Source: VRUE01 sp963699215 (GTDB taxonomy: Bacteria > Actinomycetota > Thermoleophilia > Solirubrobacterales > 70-9). From it: a stretch of 64,000 nucleotides of DNA. Of this stretch, positions 36,114 through 45,560 are shown piece by piece (the first letter of the stretch is position 1; every line of letters starts with the position of its first letter). The translations under genes were made by a program, and so were the position numbers. Below the pieces are notes generated by a model. The model was not told the origin of the DNA. It saw nothing but the letters and a program-made list of their open reading frames with translations, and searched no databases. Location: the NCBI GenBank assembly GCA_963699215.1, contig OY969422.1, positions 1,116,001 to 1,180,000 of the forward strand, written 5' to 3'.

Positions 36114-38280
36114 GGACGAAGAGGAGAAGGACAAGGGCAAGGGCGCCCGCGAGGACGTCCCCAAGGACGTCGAAGCCAAGCTCAAGCGAGGTCGTGACGG
36201 GCTCGGGGAAGTCACCGCGCGCCGGCTACTCGGGATCGAATTTGCCAACGGCAATCACTTCTCCGAGCTGAGCAAAGACGGCACGAAAGTCACCAATCTC
36301 TCGACCACGGCGGTCGCTCAGGGCGGAGAGAAGCCCGACCACAGGGTCCGGCGATCGCACGACATCATCTCGCCGATGCTCAAGCGGAAAATCTCTTCCG
36401 CGACGCAGCGCGAGCCGGATTGGGAATCAATGGCGGCGACGGCCGACCCCGAGGACTACGCCGCCTCAAGGATCGCCCTCCGCCTGGCCCGCGCTGGCTA
36501 TCCGCTGTGGGGATTCCCCACCGCCGAGGCGCAAGCGCTGTGGTGGGCGATGGTCACGGAGGAAGCCTTCGGCCGCGCCCACTGGAACTCGAACATCGGC
36601 CCCTTCACCGACGTCTCCGTCCACCCCGAAGCTGACCACGAAGATCCCGAGACGGGCGAGAAGCCCTACGAGGGCCAGCCCGACCCTGACAAGCCGACTT
36701 GGCGCGGGCGCGGCGAGATAGAGATAGCGATCTACTCGGGCCTCGAGGTCATATGGGAGCCGGGCGTTGACTTCGAGAAGTCCCGCTGGTGCGCCGTCGA
36801 GCACGCCCGGTCGATCGAAGAGCTTGAAGAGGAAGAGGGCTTCATCCAGATCGCGGGCGAGAAGCTGCGCGCCGACGCGAAGACCGCTGCCGAAGGCCGC
36901 TCATCGGCGCGGGAGAAGAAGGGCTCGAACCTCGCGATGGTCACGGAATACTTCGAGCGGCCGTGCCGGAAATACCCGAAGGGCCGCTGGTGTACCTACG
37001 CGAACGGCCGCAAAATCTTTCCGGACGACGACTTCCCGCTGGTCGACGCGCAAGGCGAGGTCGTAGACCAGCCAGCGCTCCGCCGTCTCGTCTACGACGT
37101 GGACGCCTCCTCTGACCGCTCCAAGGGTCTCGTCCAGCAGGTGATCGACACGGTGCGCCAGTTCGATCAGGCCCTCAACAAGCAGAGCGAGTACAGCCAG
37201 ATCGGCCTCGTCGCGCAGCTCTTGGCCGCCGAGGGTGTGCTGCTCACCGATCCCACCGACGAGCCGGGCCTGGTGATCGAGTATGACCGCACCCTGGCCG
37301 GTGGCGAGAAGCCCGAATGGCGGGAAAACATCCAGTTCCCGGCGGAGCTCTTCGAGATGGAAGAGCGCGCCAAACGGCGGTTCAGCGACATCAGTTTCGA
37401 CGAGGACATCCCGGCCGGCGTCGAGTCGGGTAAAGCGATCGGCCAGGTCACGGAACTCAACCGGACGGCCTGGCAGAAGTTCATCGACGACTTTGACCGC
37501 TTTCGCAGCGACTTGATGTCCGACGCCCTCGTGCTGGCCCAGCGCAACTACGGCAGTGACCGGGTGATGAAGTTCCGGGGCTCGACCGGCTGGGAGGATG
37601 TGGGCGACTTCGAGGGCGCCGACCTGCGCAATCAGACGGACGTGAAGGTCCGCCAGAGCGCGACGCAGACGCAGACGCGCCCGCAGATCGAACAGCGGAT
37701 CTTGCAGCTCGCCAACACCTTCGCCGGCGTCTTCCCGCCCGAGGTCGTAATCGAGGCGATCAACTCGGCCAACCCGGAGAAACTGATCCAGGGGTACGAA
37801 GAGGACGTCGGCCGGGCGCACCGGATCATCGCCCAGCTCCGCGCCGGCACCTACCTCGACCAGCCCGACCGGCCGGTCCTTCCCGGCGAGGAGTCGCCGC
37901 GGCTCGACCCCGAGACGGGCGAAGTCATGGTCGACCCCGAGACGCAGGAACCGATCATGCTCACCGAAGTCCCCGGCTTCCTGCCGCGGCCCTTCGACTC
38001 CATCCCGATCCTCAAGGCCGCGATGGAGCAGTGGATGAAATCCGACGATTGGGATCGCGCCGAGCCCGAGGTCAAGAAGGCGAGCCTTTTCTACTACCAA
38101 GTGCTGCTCGACCAGGAGACGAGGAAGGCAGCGCGCGAGGCCGAACTGCAGCAGCAGACGGCCGAAGCGCAGGGCATGGTGAACGCGGCGAAAGAGCCGC
38201 CGCCCAAGCCGACGCCTTCACAAGCCGGGGTCGACGACGAAGCGCCGCCACCCGCGCAGGCGCAGCCGCCGGCCGCATAA
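36106..38280 (+). CDS. Portal protein (large, P22-like size)
   Basis: 724 aa, close to the 725 aa of P22 gp1. Charged N-terminus, then 'SHDIISPMLKRKISSATQRE', 'AWWAMVTEEAFGRAHW'-like 'WWAMVTEEAFGRAHWNS' and 'AIYSGLEVIWEPGVDFEKS', the wing region common to podoviral portals; 'FDQALNKQSEYSQIGLVAQ' forms the long tunnel helices. The C-terminus is a Gln/Ala/Pro tail. Forms the dodecameric DNA gate at one vertex and binds terminase and the adaptor. GTG start. Confidence 0.85.
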   Translation: MARDEEEKDKGKGAREDVPKDVEAKLKRGRDGLGEVTARRLLGIEFANGNHFSELSKDGTKVTNLSTTAVAQGGEKPDHRVRRSHDIISPMLKRKISSATQREPDWESMAATADPEDYAASRIALRLARAGYPLWGFPTAEAQALWWAMVTEEAFGRAHWNSNIGPFTDVSVHPEADHEDPETGEKPYEGQPDPDKPTWRGRGEIEIAIYSGLEVIWEPGVDFEKSRWCAVEHARSIEELEEEEGFIQIAGEKLRADAKTAAEGRSSAREKKGSNLAMVTEYFERPCRKYPKGRWCTYANGRKIFPDDDFPLVDAQGEVVDQPALRRLVYDVDASSDRSKGLVQQVIDTVRQFDQALNKQSEYSQIGLVAQLLAAEGVLLTDPTDEPGLVIEYDRTLAGGEKPEWRENIQFPAELFEMEERAKRRFSDISFDEDIPAGVESGKAIGQVTELNRTAWQKFIDDFDRFRSDLMSDALVLAQRNYGSDRVMKFRGSTGWEDVGDFEGADLRNQTDVKVRQSATQTQTRPQIEQRILQLANTFAGVFPPEVVIEAINSANPEKLIQGYEEDVGRAHRIIAQLRAGTYLDQPDRPVLPGEESPRLDPETGEVMVDPETQEPIMLTEVPGFLPRPFDSIPILKAAMEQWMKSDDWDRAEPEVKKASLFYYQVLLDQETRKAAREAELQQQTAEAQGMVNAAKEPPPKPTPSQAGVDDEAPPPAQAQPPAA

Positions 38281-38460
38281 GACCTCCGCCAGGTCCCGGC
38301 GTGGAGCCGCCAGGGATCAAACGACAGCCCGAAGGCGCGCCGCCTCGCGCCTGGCGGAGACGTCTTCCCCCCGCTTACCCGGATAAGGCCGCAAGGCCCC
38401 CGACCAACAACCCACCGCGGACAAGCGCGTCAGCGCCCCGCACGCGAAAGGAAGTGCCCG
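38281..38460 (+). other. Structured gap between portal and scaffold genes
   Basis: 180 bp without a gene. CTCCGCCAGG (38284-38293) pairs with CCTGGCGGAG (38350-38359); AGGCGCG (38333-38339) can pair with CGCGCCT (38346-38352), competing with the first stem. GAAAGGA at the end serves the scaffold ATG. Confidence 0.5.
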
Positions 38461-39405
38461 ATGCACGGTGCCCCTGCTGGACAGGACAAGCCCACCACCC
38501 TCCCGATGCTGGACGAGGTTCTCAGCCTCGCGCCGGCACTCGAAGCCAACTGGCCGTCCGAACGGGCGGCCCTCCCTCCGGGGACTCTCGTCGCTCTTGG
38601 CGACGACGACGATCCGGCGGGAGGCGGCGGCGACGAGCTCGGCGGGGGGGCAGGACCCGACGACGCCCCGGTCGATGAGCCCGGACAAGCAGACGCGGAT
38701 GAGGACTCGTTTTTCGAGTTCGACCCCTCCCAGGTCCCCGACGACGCGGATCGCGATTGGCTTGGCAACAAGTACGGCGAGATGCGCAAAGCCTTCACTC
38801 AGAAGGCTCAGGAGTTCGGAGAGGGGCGGCGCGAAGCCGAAGAGTCGCAGGCCCTCATAGAAGGTCTGCGCGACCCCGAGACGATGCCCCACTACTTGCG
38901 GCTGCTCGGCGTCGACCTGACGGACCCGGAGACGCTTCAGCGCTTCGGCCTCGAGGGAGCCGACGACGAGCTGTTCGACGAGCTGGACGAGCCCGATCCC
39001 AATGAGCGGATCGGACAACTCGAGCAGCAGATCGCCCAGCAACGCCAGGAGGACGAAGCGGCTGCGGAGCTGCAGGCGCTCGACAACCTGGCGGACCAGG
39101 AGCTTGAGGCGATTGAAGGGCAGTGGGATCGGAAACTCGACCCGGACGAGGATGCCTTCCTCCGCCACCAGGCGGAGAGCAACCCCGGCCGTGACGGGTT
39201 GCCCGACTACGAGTCAGCGGCGAAGCTGCTGAAAAGCTGGATGGCCCGGCGTGAGCAGGAATGGGCCAAGCGGCGCTCGGAACCGGGCAGGGGAGCACTG
39301 GGCGGTAGGCCCGGCGGCAAGGCGCTTGATCCCGCCAAAGGCGAGGACCGGATGGCCCTCGGCGCAGCAGCGGCCGAGAGGGCGATGGCCTCGCAGTCAC
39401 AGTAG
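38461..39405 (+). CDS. Capsid scaffolding protein
   Basis: 314 aa from ATG 38461. Low-complexity acidic first third ('GDDDDPAGGGGDELGGGAGP', 'ADEDSFFEFDPSQVPDD'), then predicted coiled coils ('NERIGQLEQQIAQQRQEDEA') and a basic, Gly-rich C-terminus that would bind the coat protein. Directly before the capsid gene, as scaffolds are. No protease motif seen, so P22-like non-cleaved scaffolding is more likely than an HK97-type protease fusion. Confidence 0.75.
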   Translation: MHGAPAGQDKPTTLPMLDEVLSLAPALEANWPSERAALPPGTLVALGDDDDPAGGGGDELGGGAGPDDAPVDEPGQADADEDSFFEFDPSQVPDDADRDWLGNKYGEMRKAFTQKAQEFGEGRREAEESQALIEGLRDPETMPHYLRLLGVDLTDPETLQRFGLEGADDELFDELDEPDPNERIGQLEQQIAQQRQEDEAAAELQALDNLADQELEAIEGQWDRKLDPDEDAFLRHQAESNPGRDGLPDYESAAKLLKSWMARREQEWAKRRSEPGRGALGGRPGGKALDPAKGEDRMALGAAAAERAMASQSQ

Positions 39406-39414
39406 GAGAAATCG

Positions 39415-40623
39415 ATGCAAAATGCCACGGCCTTTTTGGCCGCGATGCGAGAGACGTGGCTGAGTGACTCGATCGAGAACAGCGTCTTTGTCGGCTCGCC
39501 GGCACTCGATGAGTTCACGAAGCTCACCCCCACGGGCGAACACGGTGACAAAGTTCTCGTCGCCGTCCGCACCGGGCTCTCGGGAGGCTTCTCGGCGGTG
39601 TCACGAGAAGGTTCTGATTCACTCAACAAAGGCACCAACGTAGTGACGAAACAGGCCGAGTACAACTACTCGCACAACTGGTTCGACGTCATCATCGAGT
39701 CTGCGGTGATCGACGAATCGGCCACGAGTGCGCTGGCAGTTGCTCGGGCTGTGGAGACGGAGCGCGAGGGCGCAGTGGACGGCATCAAGCGCCAGCTTCA
39801 GCGGGGACTCTTCTCGGATGGCACCGGGTTGATCGGCTCGCTCGAAGACAGCGAAGGTGCCAAAACGACCCTCGTCGTGGCCGGAGACGGCGCCAACGCT
39901 CTCAGGCGCGGGCACCTGTACCCCGGCCTCAAGGTGGACATCGGGACCGCGGCCAACGAGGATTCGCTGGCCGAAGACCGTGAAATCACGGCGGTTTCGG
40001 TGGACAACGGCACCGTCACCATCTCGGGTGCGGGAGTCGACACGGAAGAAGACGGCAAACACTTCCTGTCGATCGCCAACGCCCGGTCGGGTGAAACCTC
40101 CTACGAGATCGACGGGTTGCTGGCGATGCTCAGCGACACGACCGAGTACGGGGGAATCGACCCGGCCGTTGTTCCGACGTGGGCGGCCTACGTGGACGAC
40201 ACCGCGCAGGACGTCTCGACCTCCCTCGTCTACAAACTGGAAGACGAAGTGTTCCAGTCGTCGGGCGAGGAAGTCGATTGGTGCATCTCGTCCGCCAAGC
40301 AGATCCGCATCCTGAGTGAGGAACTTCAGGCGCAGGTCCGCTGGGACGGCAACGAGAGCTACAACACCGGCAAGCGGAAGGGGCTCACCACCCCGAACGG
40401 CGCGGCGGTCGAGCGTCACTTCGACTGCCCCGATCGGTGCCTGTTCATGCTGCGCAAACGGGACCTCGGTTCCGTGCGGCACAAACAGGGTCCGCAGTGG
40501 GCGTCGCCGGAGATGATCCGTCACCAGGAGGGGACGACCCGGTTCCGGGGCGACCTCGTGTGGCGGCTCAACACGGCGCTGCTCCGTCGCAACACGCACG
40601 GCGTGGCGACGAAACTCAAATAG
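39415..40623 (+). CDS. Major capsid protein (HK97 fold, coat of P22-like type)
   Basis: 402 aa from ATG 39415 with TAGGAGA. 'FSAVSREGSDSLNKGTNVVT' and 'YNYSHNWFDVIIESAVID' look like the E-loop and spine-helix region; an inserted beta domain follows ('YPGLKVDIGT...EITAVSVDNGTVTISGAG'), recalling the inserted domain of P22 gp5. The C-terminal 'FRGDLVWRLNTALLRRN' is the A-domain/P-domain end. Followed by a strong UUCG terminator, as expected for the most abundant virion protein. Confidence 0.85.
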   Translation: MQNATAFLAAMRETWLSDSIENSVFVGSPALDEFTKLTPTGEHGDKVLVAVRTGLSGGFSAVSREGSDSLNKGTNVVTKQAEYNYSHNWFDVIIESAVIDESATSALAVARAVETEREGAVDGIKRQLQRGLFSDGTGLIGSLEDSEGAKTTLVVAGDGANALRRGHLYPGLKVDIGTAANEDSLAEDREITAVSVDNGTVTISGAGVDTEEDGKHFLSIANARSGETSYEIDGLLAMLSDTTEYGGIDPAVVPTWAAYVDDTAQDVSTSLVYKLEDEVFQSSGEEVDWCISSAKQIRILSEELQAQVRWDGNESYNTGKRKGLTTPNGAAVERHFDCPDRCLFMLRKRDLGSVRHKQGPQWASPEMIRHQEGTTRFRGDLVWRLNTALLRRNTHGVATKLK

Positions 40624-40629
40624 GAATCA

Positions 40630-40656
40630 GGGGCGTCCCTTCGGGGGCGCCCCTTT
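40630..40656 (+). terminator. UUCG-loop intrinsic terminator after the capsid gene
   Basis: GGGGCGTCCC (40630-40639), loop TTCG, GGGGCGCCCC (40644-40653), then TTT. Ten base pairs with one G-U and the very stable UUCG tetraloop. Confidence 0.88.
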
Positions 40657-40691
40657 CCTATGTCTGCTCTTCGGAAAGGAGCTGCATTCCC

Positions 40692-41042
40692 ATGAAGCGA
40701 ATCCTGCTCGGGCTCGTCGCGATGGTCGCTGCCCTCACGGTCGGCACCCGCCCGCGGAAGCCCGCACCCCCAGGCAATCTCAAGCTGGCGGTACTCCCCG
40801 TCACCTTCCCAACCAAATACGTCCAGAACGAGGATCTGACCCCGGACGACTTCGGGCTGAACCGCGTCGACTACGGCTACGCCGTCATCACCGGCATTGG
40901 CACCGGCACGGTCAACGTCGCCAACGCGATCTACGACTACACGAACGGCAAGCTGCGTCTTTTCGACGAGACGCCGGCACAGGTCGCCGCCGAAGCCGAA
41001 GTCAAAGGCGTCGAGGTTCTCGTCTTCGCCTACGGGTCCTAA
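40692..41042 (+). CDS. Small virion protein after capsid, decoration-like
   Basis: 116 aa from ATG 40692. The C-terminal part ('YDYTNGKLRLFDETPAQVAA...GVEVLVFAYGS') resembles the small beta-rich head protein that follows the capsid gene in many phages. The N-terminus, however, looks like a membrane or signal helix ('MKRILLGLVAMVAALTVG'), which is odd for a decoration protein. A later start is not obvious because the first good ribosome-binding site (GAAAGGAG) fits this ATG. Confidence 0.5.
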   Translation: MKRILLGLVAMVAALTVGTRPRKPAPPGNLKLAVLPVTFPTKYVQNEDLTPDDFGLNRVDYGYAVITGIGTGTVNVANAIYDYTNGKLRLFDETPAQVAAEAEVKGVEVLVFAYGS

Positions 41043-41047
41043 GAGCG

Positions 41048-41632
41048 ATGCGGGCGCGGATCACCGAGTCGGGCCTGGCCGCGGTCGAAGGCCGGAACAG
41101 CCGCAAAGAACGGATGCGTGCTTGGAAGACCAGGCACGATTCGCAGGCCCGGCAGCTCGAGAAGGAGCTCAAGGAGCTCGACCACCGGATCGAAGTCGAT
41201 TTCGTCGACCCGGAGGCCGTGCGTGTCCCGGTTGCCGAGCGGGCGCCGGGGCTGCTCCCTGCCCGCTGGCACATCATCGTCCGCACCGGCCCTGGCCTCG
41301 ACGACCACTACTTCCCGATCGTCGGCCCCAACGGGGCCTACCGCGACCCTGAACTGTCGATCGTCGAGGAGATGAAAGCCCGCGACCTCTGGAAACAGGG
41401 CGTCTTCGAGGATCTCGTCAAGAAGGGCGAGCGCGAAGCCGAGCGCCTGCGCCAGCAGGAAATCACCGAATCGGAGGCGCGAGTGGAGCAGACGGCCGCG
41501 GCCTACCGGGCGGCGAAGCGGGTTGCCGGCGACGGCGGTGCCACCAAGCGCTTCGACCGCAAGCGCAAGGGCGACGAGGGCTTGAAGCGCTCGAAGGGCG
41601 GCGTCCTGCTGCCGGCGGGAGCCGAGGCGTGA
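41048..41632 (+). CDS. Hypothetical head-module protein
   Basis: 194 aa. N-terminal basic coiled coil ('RARITESGLAAVEGRNSRKE...ARQLEKELKELDHRIE'), a small beta domain ('RWHIIVRTGPGLDDHYFPIV') and a long charged C-terminal helix. Overlaps the adaptor gene by 4 bp. No family recognised. Confidence 0.5.
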   Translation: MRARITESGLAAVEGRNSRKERMRAWKTRHDSQARQLEKELKELDHRIEVDFVDPEAVRVPVAERAPGLLPARWHIIVRTGPGLDDHYFPIVGPNGAYRDPELSIVEEMKARDLWKQGVFEDLVKKGEREAERLRQQEITESEARVEQTAAAYRAAKRVAGDGGATKRFDRKRKGDEGLKRSKGGVLLPAGAEA

Positions 41633-42249
41633 CCCGGAAAGAGATCCGAGAGGAGGTCGTCGCTCGCGGCGCCGAGAACATCTCTTCCGACTCGGGTGGG
41701 GAAGCACGGATCAACCGCTGGATCAATCAGGTAATCCGCGACATCTGCGACTTCAAACCGTGGCCCTTCCTGCTGACGAGCAAAGAAGGCACGGCCCCGC
41801 TGAAAATCGAAGACCTCGGCCACGTCGAGGCGGCGATCGACGTCACCAACGACAACAAACTGCGGTTCGTGTCGATCGGCCAGCTCACGGGCGGCGACCC
41901 TGACCTCTCAGAGGTCGGCAGCGCCTCCTACTGGTACACCGAAGACAACGAAACGGTCAAGGTCTATCCGGCCGACGCGGCGTCGACCTTCAAGTTCCAC
42001 TACCGCAAGATCCCGGCCGACCTGACCGAAGACGGGAAATCGCCCGCGATCCCCGCTGCCTACCACGACGTGATCGTGGACGGGGTGATGGTGAAGGTCT
42101 ACAAGGCGACGGACAACTTCGAGGCGGCTACCGAAGTGAAAAAGGAGTACGAGGGCGCCTTGGGCGGCATGGCCCACGCCCTCCTGCATCCCAACTACGA
42201 CGGCGAGCGCCGGATCGGTCGTACCGGCGGAGTCGCCGACTACCTGTAG
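41629..42249 (+). CDS. Head-to-tail adaptor (P22 gp4-like)
   Basis: 206 aa from GTG 41629. 'ARINRWINQVIRDICDFKPWPFL' start (helix, then Trp-Pro-Phe), 'ASYWYTEDNETVKVYPADA' and 'FHYRKIPADLTEDGKSPAIPAAYHDVIVDG' (split as 'YRKIPADLTED', 'IPAAYHDVIVDG') follow the pattern of podoviral adaptor/tail-accessory proteins: helical N-terminus, beta core, then a helical end after the conserved Pro-x-x-Tyr-His. Attaches below the portal after packaging. Confidence 0.72.
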   Translation: MTRKEIREEVVARGAENISSDSGGEARINRWINQVIRDICDFKPWPFLLTSKEGTAPLKIEDLGHVEAAIDVTNDNKLRFVSIGQLTGGDPDLSEVGSASYWYTEDNETVKVYPADAASTFKFHYRKIPADLTEDGKSPAIPAAYHDVIVDGVMVKVYKATDNFEAATEVKKEYEGALGGMAHALLHPNYDGERRIGRTGGVADYL

Positions 42250-43773
42250 ATGGCCACCGCGCCGAAACCGATCCCCTTCACGCAGTTCGGGGGCCTGGTG
42301 CTCAACAGGCCCCTCGACGACGTGGGCGGCGAGGACGCGATCGACATTCTCGACGTCGATTGGGGCAACTCGCTCGGCACGTTGCGGACGCGCGAAGGCG
42401 CAGCGGCCTTCTCGCCGGGAGACGCCGCCTCGAGCCACGACGTCCTCTTCCCACACTCGCTCACGCGCCTGCTCGCCCGCCGCGGCTCAACGCTCTACGC
42501 GATCGGCACGGACGGCAAAGAGATTGAAGGCAAATCGACTGCCCTCAACGAAAAACACCTGTCCTTCGCCCGTCTGGGGACGCCCACGGCGGCCTACACC
42601 TACATCGCCGATCAGGAAAACACGCTCCGGCGCTACGACGGGACGAACTTCACCACGCCGGAAGCCACGGTCGACGGCGTGGCCGCGAAAGCAATGCCCA
42701 AGGGCCGCTTCCTGGCGGTGTGGCCCGATGGCGGCAACCGGCTCGTGATCGCCGGCACGGCGGCTAACGGCGGCCCCAACGGCGCCGTCAGCTCGGGCTC
42801 GCATGTGTGGTTCGCCGAACCGGGCAACGCTGAGGGCTACGAATCAACCGCCTTCGTGCAGGTCAATCCCGGCGACGGTGAGGACATCATCGGCGTCTGC
42901 GTGTGGGGCGGCCTCGTCTACGTCTTCAAGGAAACGCGCCTCTTCATCTTCTACGGCGTCTCGGCCGACAACGACGGCAAACCCGTCTTCAACTTCCGGT
43001 CAGTCGATCTCGGCACGCGGATCACGGCGCCGGGGGCGAAGACGGCGGAGCAGGTCGTCGCCGGCAACGATTCGGTCTACTTCGTCTCCAACGACGGCGT
43101 GTGGGCGACGACGGGAGCCGAGCCGTCCCTGCTGTCGACGGACCTCAACCCCCTCGCGAACAGCGAAGCCCTCATCGGCCCAGCCGCGACGACCTTGGGG
43201 GAACGGCGGTGGATTCACGCGAGCGGGATTGCCTTCCTCGGCGACGCGCTCTACGTCGGCCTCGTCAGCGGCGGCGTAGTCGATCGCCTCCTCAAGTGCG
43301 ACCTGCGCAAGCAGAGCTGGACGATCCTCTCGGCGGCGCTCAACTGCTTCGTCGCGTGGGTCGAACAGACGACCAACCGCAACCGGATCTACTTCTCCGG
43401 CACGGGCGCCGGCAACCGGCGGATCTACTTCTACACGCCGGCCACCAACGCCGACGCGAGCGCGGCCGATCTCGACCCCCGCTGGCAGTCGGGCTTCTAC
43501 GAACTCGACCTTGCCGACGAAAAGACGCTGGTCATGGCGAAGATGTGGGGCACCGGGGAAGTGAGCCTCAAGGTCGCTGAGGACTACGGCAGCCTCGGCG
43601 CGGCGACCAAATTCAAACTCGGGACGAGCCCAGCCATCGCCCAGCAGCAGAAGCAGAAAGGGCAGACGGCGACGCTCTTCTCCCACCAGTTCTCAGGCAC
43701 CGCTCCCTGGTCGGTGCAGCGGCTCGATCGCTACGTGCGCGAGACGCGAGTCCCCGAGACGCAGAAGGCTTAA
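42250..43773 (+). CDS. Tail nozzle / stabilisation protein (P22 gp10-like beta-propeller)
   Basis: 507 aa. 'IPFTQFGGLVLNRPLDDVGGED' then repeated propeller blades ('RLLARRGSTLYAIGTDGKEIEG', 'AYTYIADQENTLRRYDG', 'DIIGVCVWGGLVYVFKETRLFIFYG', 'NDSVYFVSNDGVWATTG' as separate units). The length matches P22 gp10 (472 aa). 'VYVFKETRLF' is a phrase I associate with this family. Forms the nozzle below the adaptor. Confidence 0.72.
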   Translation: MATAPKPIPFTQFGGLVLNRPLDDVGGEDAIDILDVDWGNSLGTLRTREGAAAFSPGDAASSHDVLFPHSLTRLLARRGSTLYAIGTDGKEIEGKSTALNEKHLSFARLGTPTAAYTYIADQENTLRRYDGTNFTTPEATVDGVAAKAMPKGRFLAVWPDGGNRLVIAGTAANGGPNGAVSSGSHVWFAEPGNAEGYESTAFVQVNPGDGEDIIGVCVWGGLVYVFKETRLFIFYGVSADNDGKPVFNFRSVDLGTRITAPGAKTAEQVVAGNDSVYFVSNDGVWATTGAEPSLLSTDLNPLANSEALIGPAATTLGERRWIHASGIAFLGDALYVGLVSGGVVDRLLKCDLRKQSWTILSAALNCFVAWVEQTTNRNRIYFSGTGAGNRRIYFYTPATNADASAADLDPRWQSGFYELDLADEKTLVMAKMWGTGEVSLKVAEDYGSLGAATKFKLGTSPAIAQQQKQKGQTATLFSHQFSGTAPWSVQRLDRYVRETRVPETQKA

Positions 43774-43782
43774 GGAGGCGGC

Positions 43783-44241
43783 ATGGCGGTCGTAGCAAGG
43801 TGGTTCGGCAAAGCGATTCTCGGGCAGTGGAGCTCGACCGACGACCGGCGGGTCGATTGGGCTGGGGACACGATCAAAGTCGCGCTGCTGAAAAGCAGCT
43901 ACACCCCCGACCAGGACGAACACGACTTCTTCAACGACGTCAGCGCGCACGAGCTGGCCGAAGAAGGCGAATACGAGACGGGCGGCCTCGAACTCGCCAA
44001 CCGCTCCCTGAGCTACGACGGCGCCTCCAACACGACTCGCTTCAAAGCCGACGATGCCGAATGGACCGCCGCCACCTTCACCGCCCGCTACGCCGTGATC
44101 TACAAGGACACCGGGGGGGCGGGGACGTCACCCCTGATGGGTTGGATCGACTTCGGCGAAAACAAGTCCGTGACCTCGGGCCTGTTCAAAATCGAATGGG
44201 ACGAAATCGAAGGCGCGCTGCGCGGCTTCGTGGGAGCGTAG
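43783..44241 (+). CDS. Podoviral tail-associated structural protein
   Basis: 152 aa, ATG with AAGGAGG. 'GDTIKVALLKSSYTPDQDE', 'EYETGGLELANRSLSYDG', 'WTAATFTARYAVIYKD' and 'PLMGWIDFGENKSVTSG' are the lines of a small beta-sandwich protein found near tail genes of podoviruses and prophages. Role in the tail tip or fibre network; exact location unknown. Confidence 0.6.
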   Translation: MAVVARWFGKAILGQWSSTDDRRVDWAGDTIKVALLKSSYTPDQDEHDFFNDVSAHELAEEGEYETGGLELANRSLSYDGASNTTRFKADDAEWTAATFTARYAVIYKDTGGAGTSPLMGWIDFGENKSVTSGLFKIEWDEIEGALRGFVGA

Positions 44242-45108
44242 ATGGCCTTCTTCGAGGACAACACCATCACGCACGACGTCACGACGGTCGGGGCCTTTCG
44301 AGCGTGGGCGTCGATGATCGCCAAAGGGCTCGAAGAAGTCGGGCTCGTGCAAACCGCCGACACCGGGCAGATCAACCTCGTCACGGTCGAATTGCCGGCG
44401 ACGTCGACCTTCGCCGGCTACCAAATCTGGCGCTTCAACGACTCCCAGCAGGAAGCCGAACCGATCTACCTCAAGATCGAGTACGGCCGCGGCGCCGCCA
44501 ACGCCCGGCCGAACCTGCGGTTGCAGTGGGGACGCGGCTCCAACGGTACGGGCACCCTGACGACGGCGAGTGTGCAGGCGACGCAGACGCCGACCGGGAC
44601 GCCGAGCGGCAATGGCCTCATCTACATCGCCTTCTACAAAGGCTCTTTCACGCTGGTCGACTGCGCCCTCACGACGGAAGCGAACTCGACCGCGCCGAAC
44701 CTCATGGTCTTCGCTGCCGACCGGCTCAAGAACACCGCCAACGAAACCCTCAACGCATTCGCAGCGAGCAGGGGACCGGCCGGCGAAGCACTCACGTCTT
44801 TCACCGTGTTTTCCTCCGGGGCATGGACGGAATCCGCTCAGTTCTTGCGGACGTCGGGCTCGGAAACTTTTGAAAATCTCGTCGTGCCGGGTGTGGTGCA
44901 GATCCTCAAACCCCTCGTCTCGGCGCCGCTGAGGGCGCTATGTGGATCGGTCGCTGGCGTGATCGGTGCGAGTGACACCGGCAAACTGTCGCTGGGCGGC
45001 GAAGAAGTGAAATTCAAGCGCCTGGCGATGGAAAAGCTCCTCACCTTTGCTGGTGGAGCGTCGGGAACCACGGCCGTCAACCACAACTTCCTCGCGCCAA
45101 ATGAATAA
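44242..45108 (+). CDS. Tail structural protein
   Basis: 288 aa, abutting the previous gene. Beta rich, with 'AGYQIWRFNDSQQEAEPIYLKIEYG' (two segments) and Thr-rich strands; 'LSLGGEEVKFKRLAMEKLLTF' near the end. Resembles the proteins that follow gp10-like genes in podoviral tails. Last base overlaps the next ATG (TAATG). Confidence 0.55.
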   Translation: MAFFEDNTITHDVTTVGAFRAWASMIAKGLEEVGLVQTADTGQINLVTVELPATSTFAGYQIWRFNDSQQEAEPIYLKIEYGRGAANARPNLRLQWGRGSNGTGTLTTASVQATQTPTGTPSGNGLIYIAFYKGSFTLVDCALTTEANSTAPNLMVFAADRLKNTANETLNAFAASRGPAGEALTSFTVFSSGAWTESAQFLRTSGSETFENLVVPGVVQILKPLVSAPLRALCGSVAGVIGASDTGKLSLGGEEVKFKRLAMEKLLTFAGGASGTTAVNHNFLAPNE

Positions 45109-45560
45109 TGGCCTGGCCCGAAAAAACCAAAGTCCTCCCGCTCGTCTCGACGCCGCGCAAAATCGCAGCGCTGGCAACGCTCACCCCGAAAGTCAAACTG
45201 TCGCGTCCCTACCCTCCGCTCGTGCGGGCGGTGTGGGGGCCGACTGCGACGGAGGAAGGCGAAGAAAAAGCGGAAGGCGGCGGCGAAGGAGACAACTTCC
45301 TCGAACCGCGGGGCGCCCTGGCGGTCTTCGACGCGCCGGCACCGACCCTTGTAATCAGCAGCGAAGACTTGGGCGTCACCCCCGGCCTGGCAACCTTCGA
45401 CGGGCCGACGCCCAAAGTCTTCACCGGGCCGATGCTCTCCCCGACCGATCGCAGGACCGGCTTCGGCCTTCCTCACCCGAGCGTGTTGGTTGTGGCCGAT
45501 CGGCTAGGGCCAGCTCGGCTCACGGCGGCCGAGCGCGAGATTCTCGGGGTGGATGAATAG
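45108..45560 (+). CDS. Hypothetical tail-region protein
   Basis: 150 aa. Ala/Pro-rich extended chain with an acidic Gly/Glu insert ('EEGEEKAEGGGEGD') and repeated short strands around 'LAVFDAPAPTLVISSED' and 'LATFDGPTPKVFTGP', which look like two copies of one motif. Possibly a fibre connector. Overlaps the next GTG. Confidence 0.45.
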   Translation: MAWPEKTKVLPLVSTPRKIAALATLTPKVKLSRPYPPLVRAVWGPTATEEGEEKAEGGGEGDNFLEPRGALAVFDAPAPTLVISSEDLGVTPGLATFDGPTPKVFTGPMLSPTDRRTGFGLPHPSVLVVADRLGPARLTAAEREILGVDE

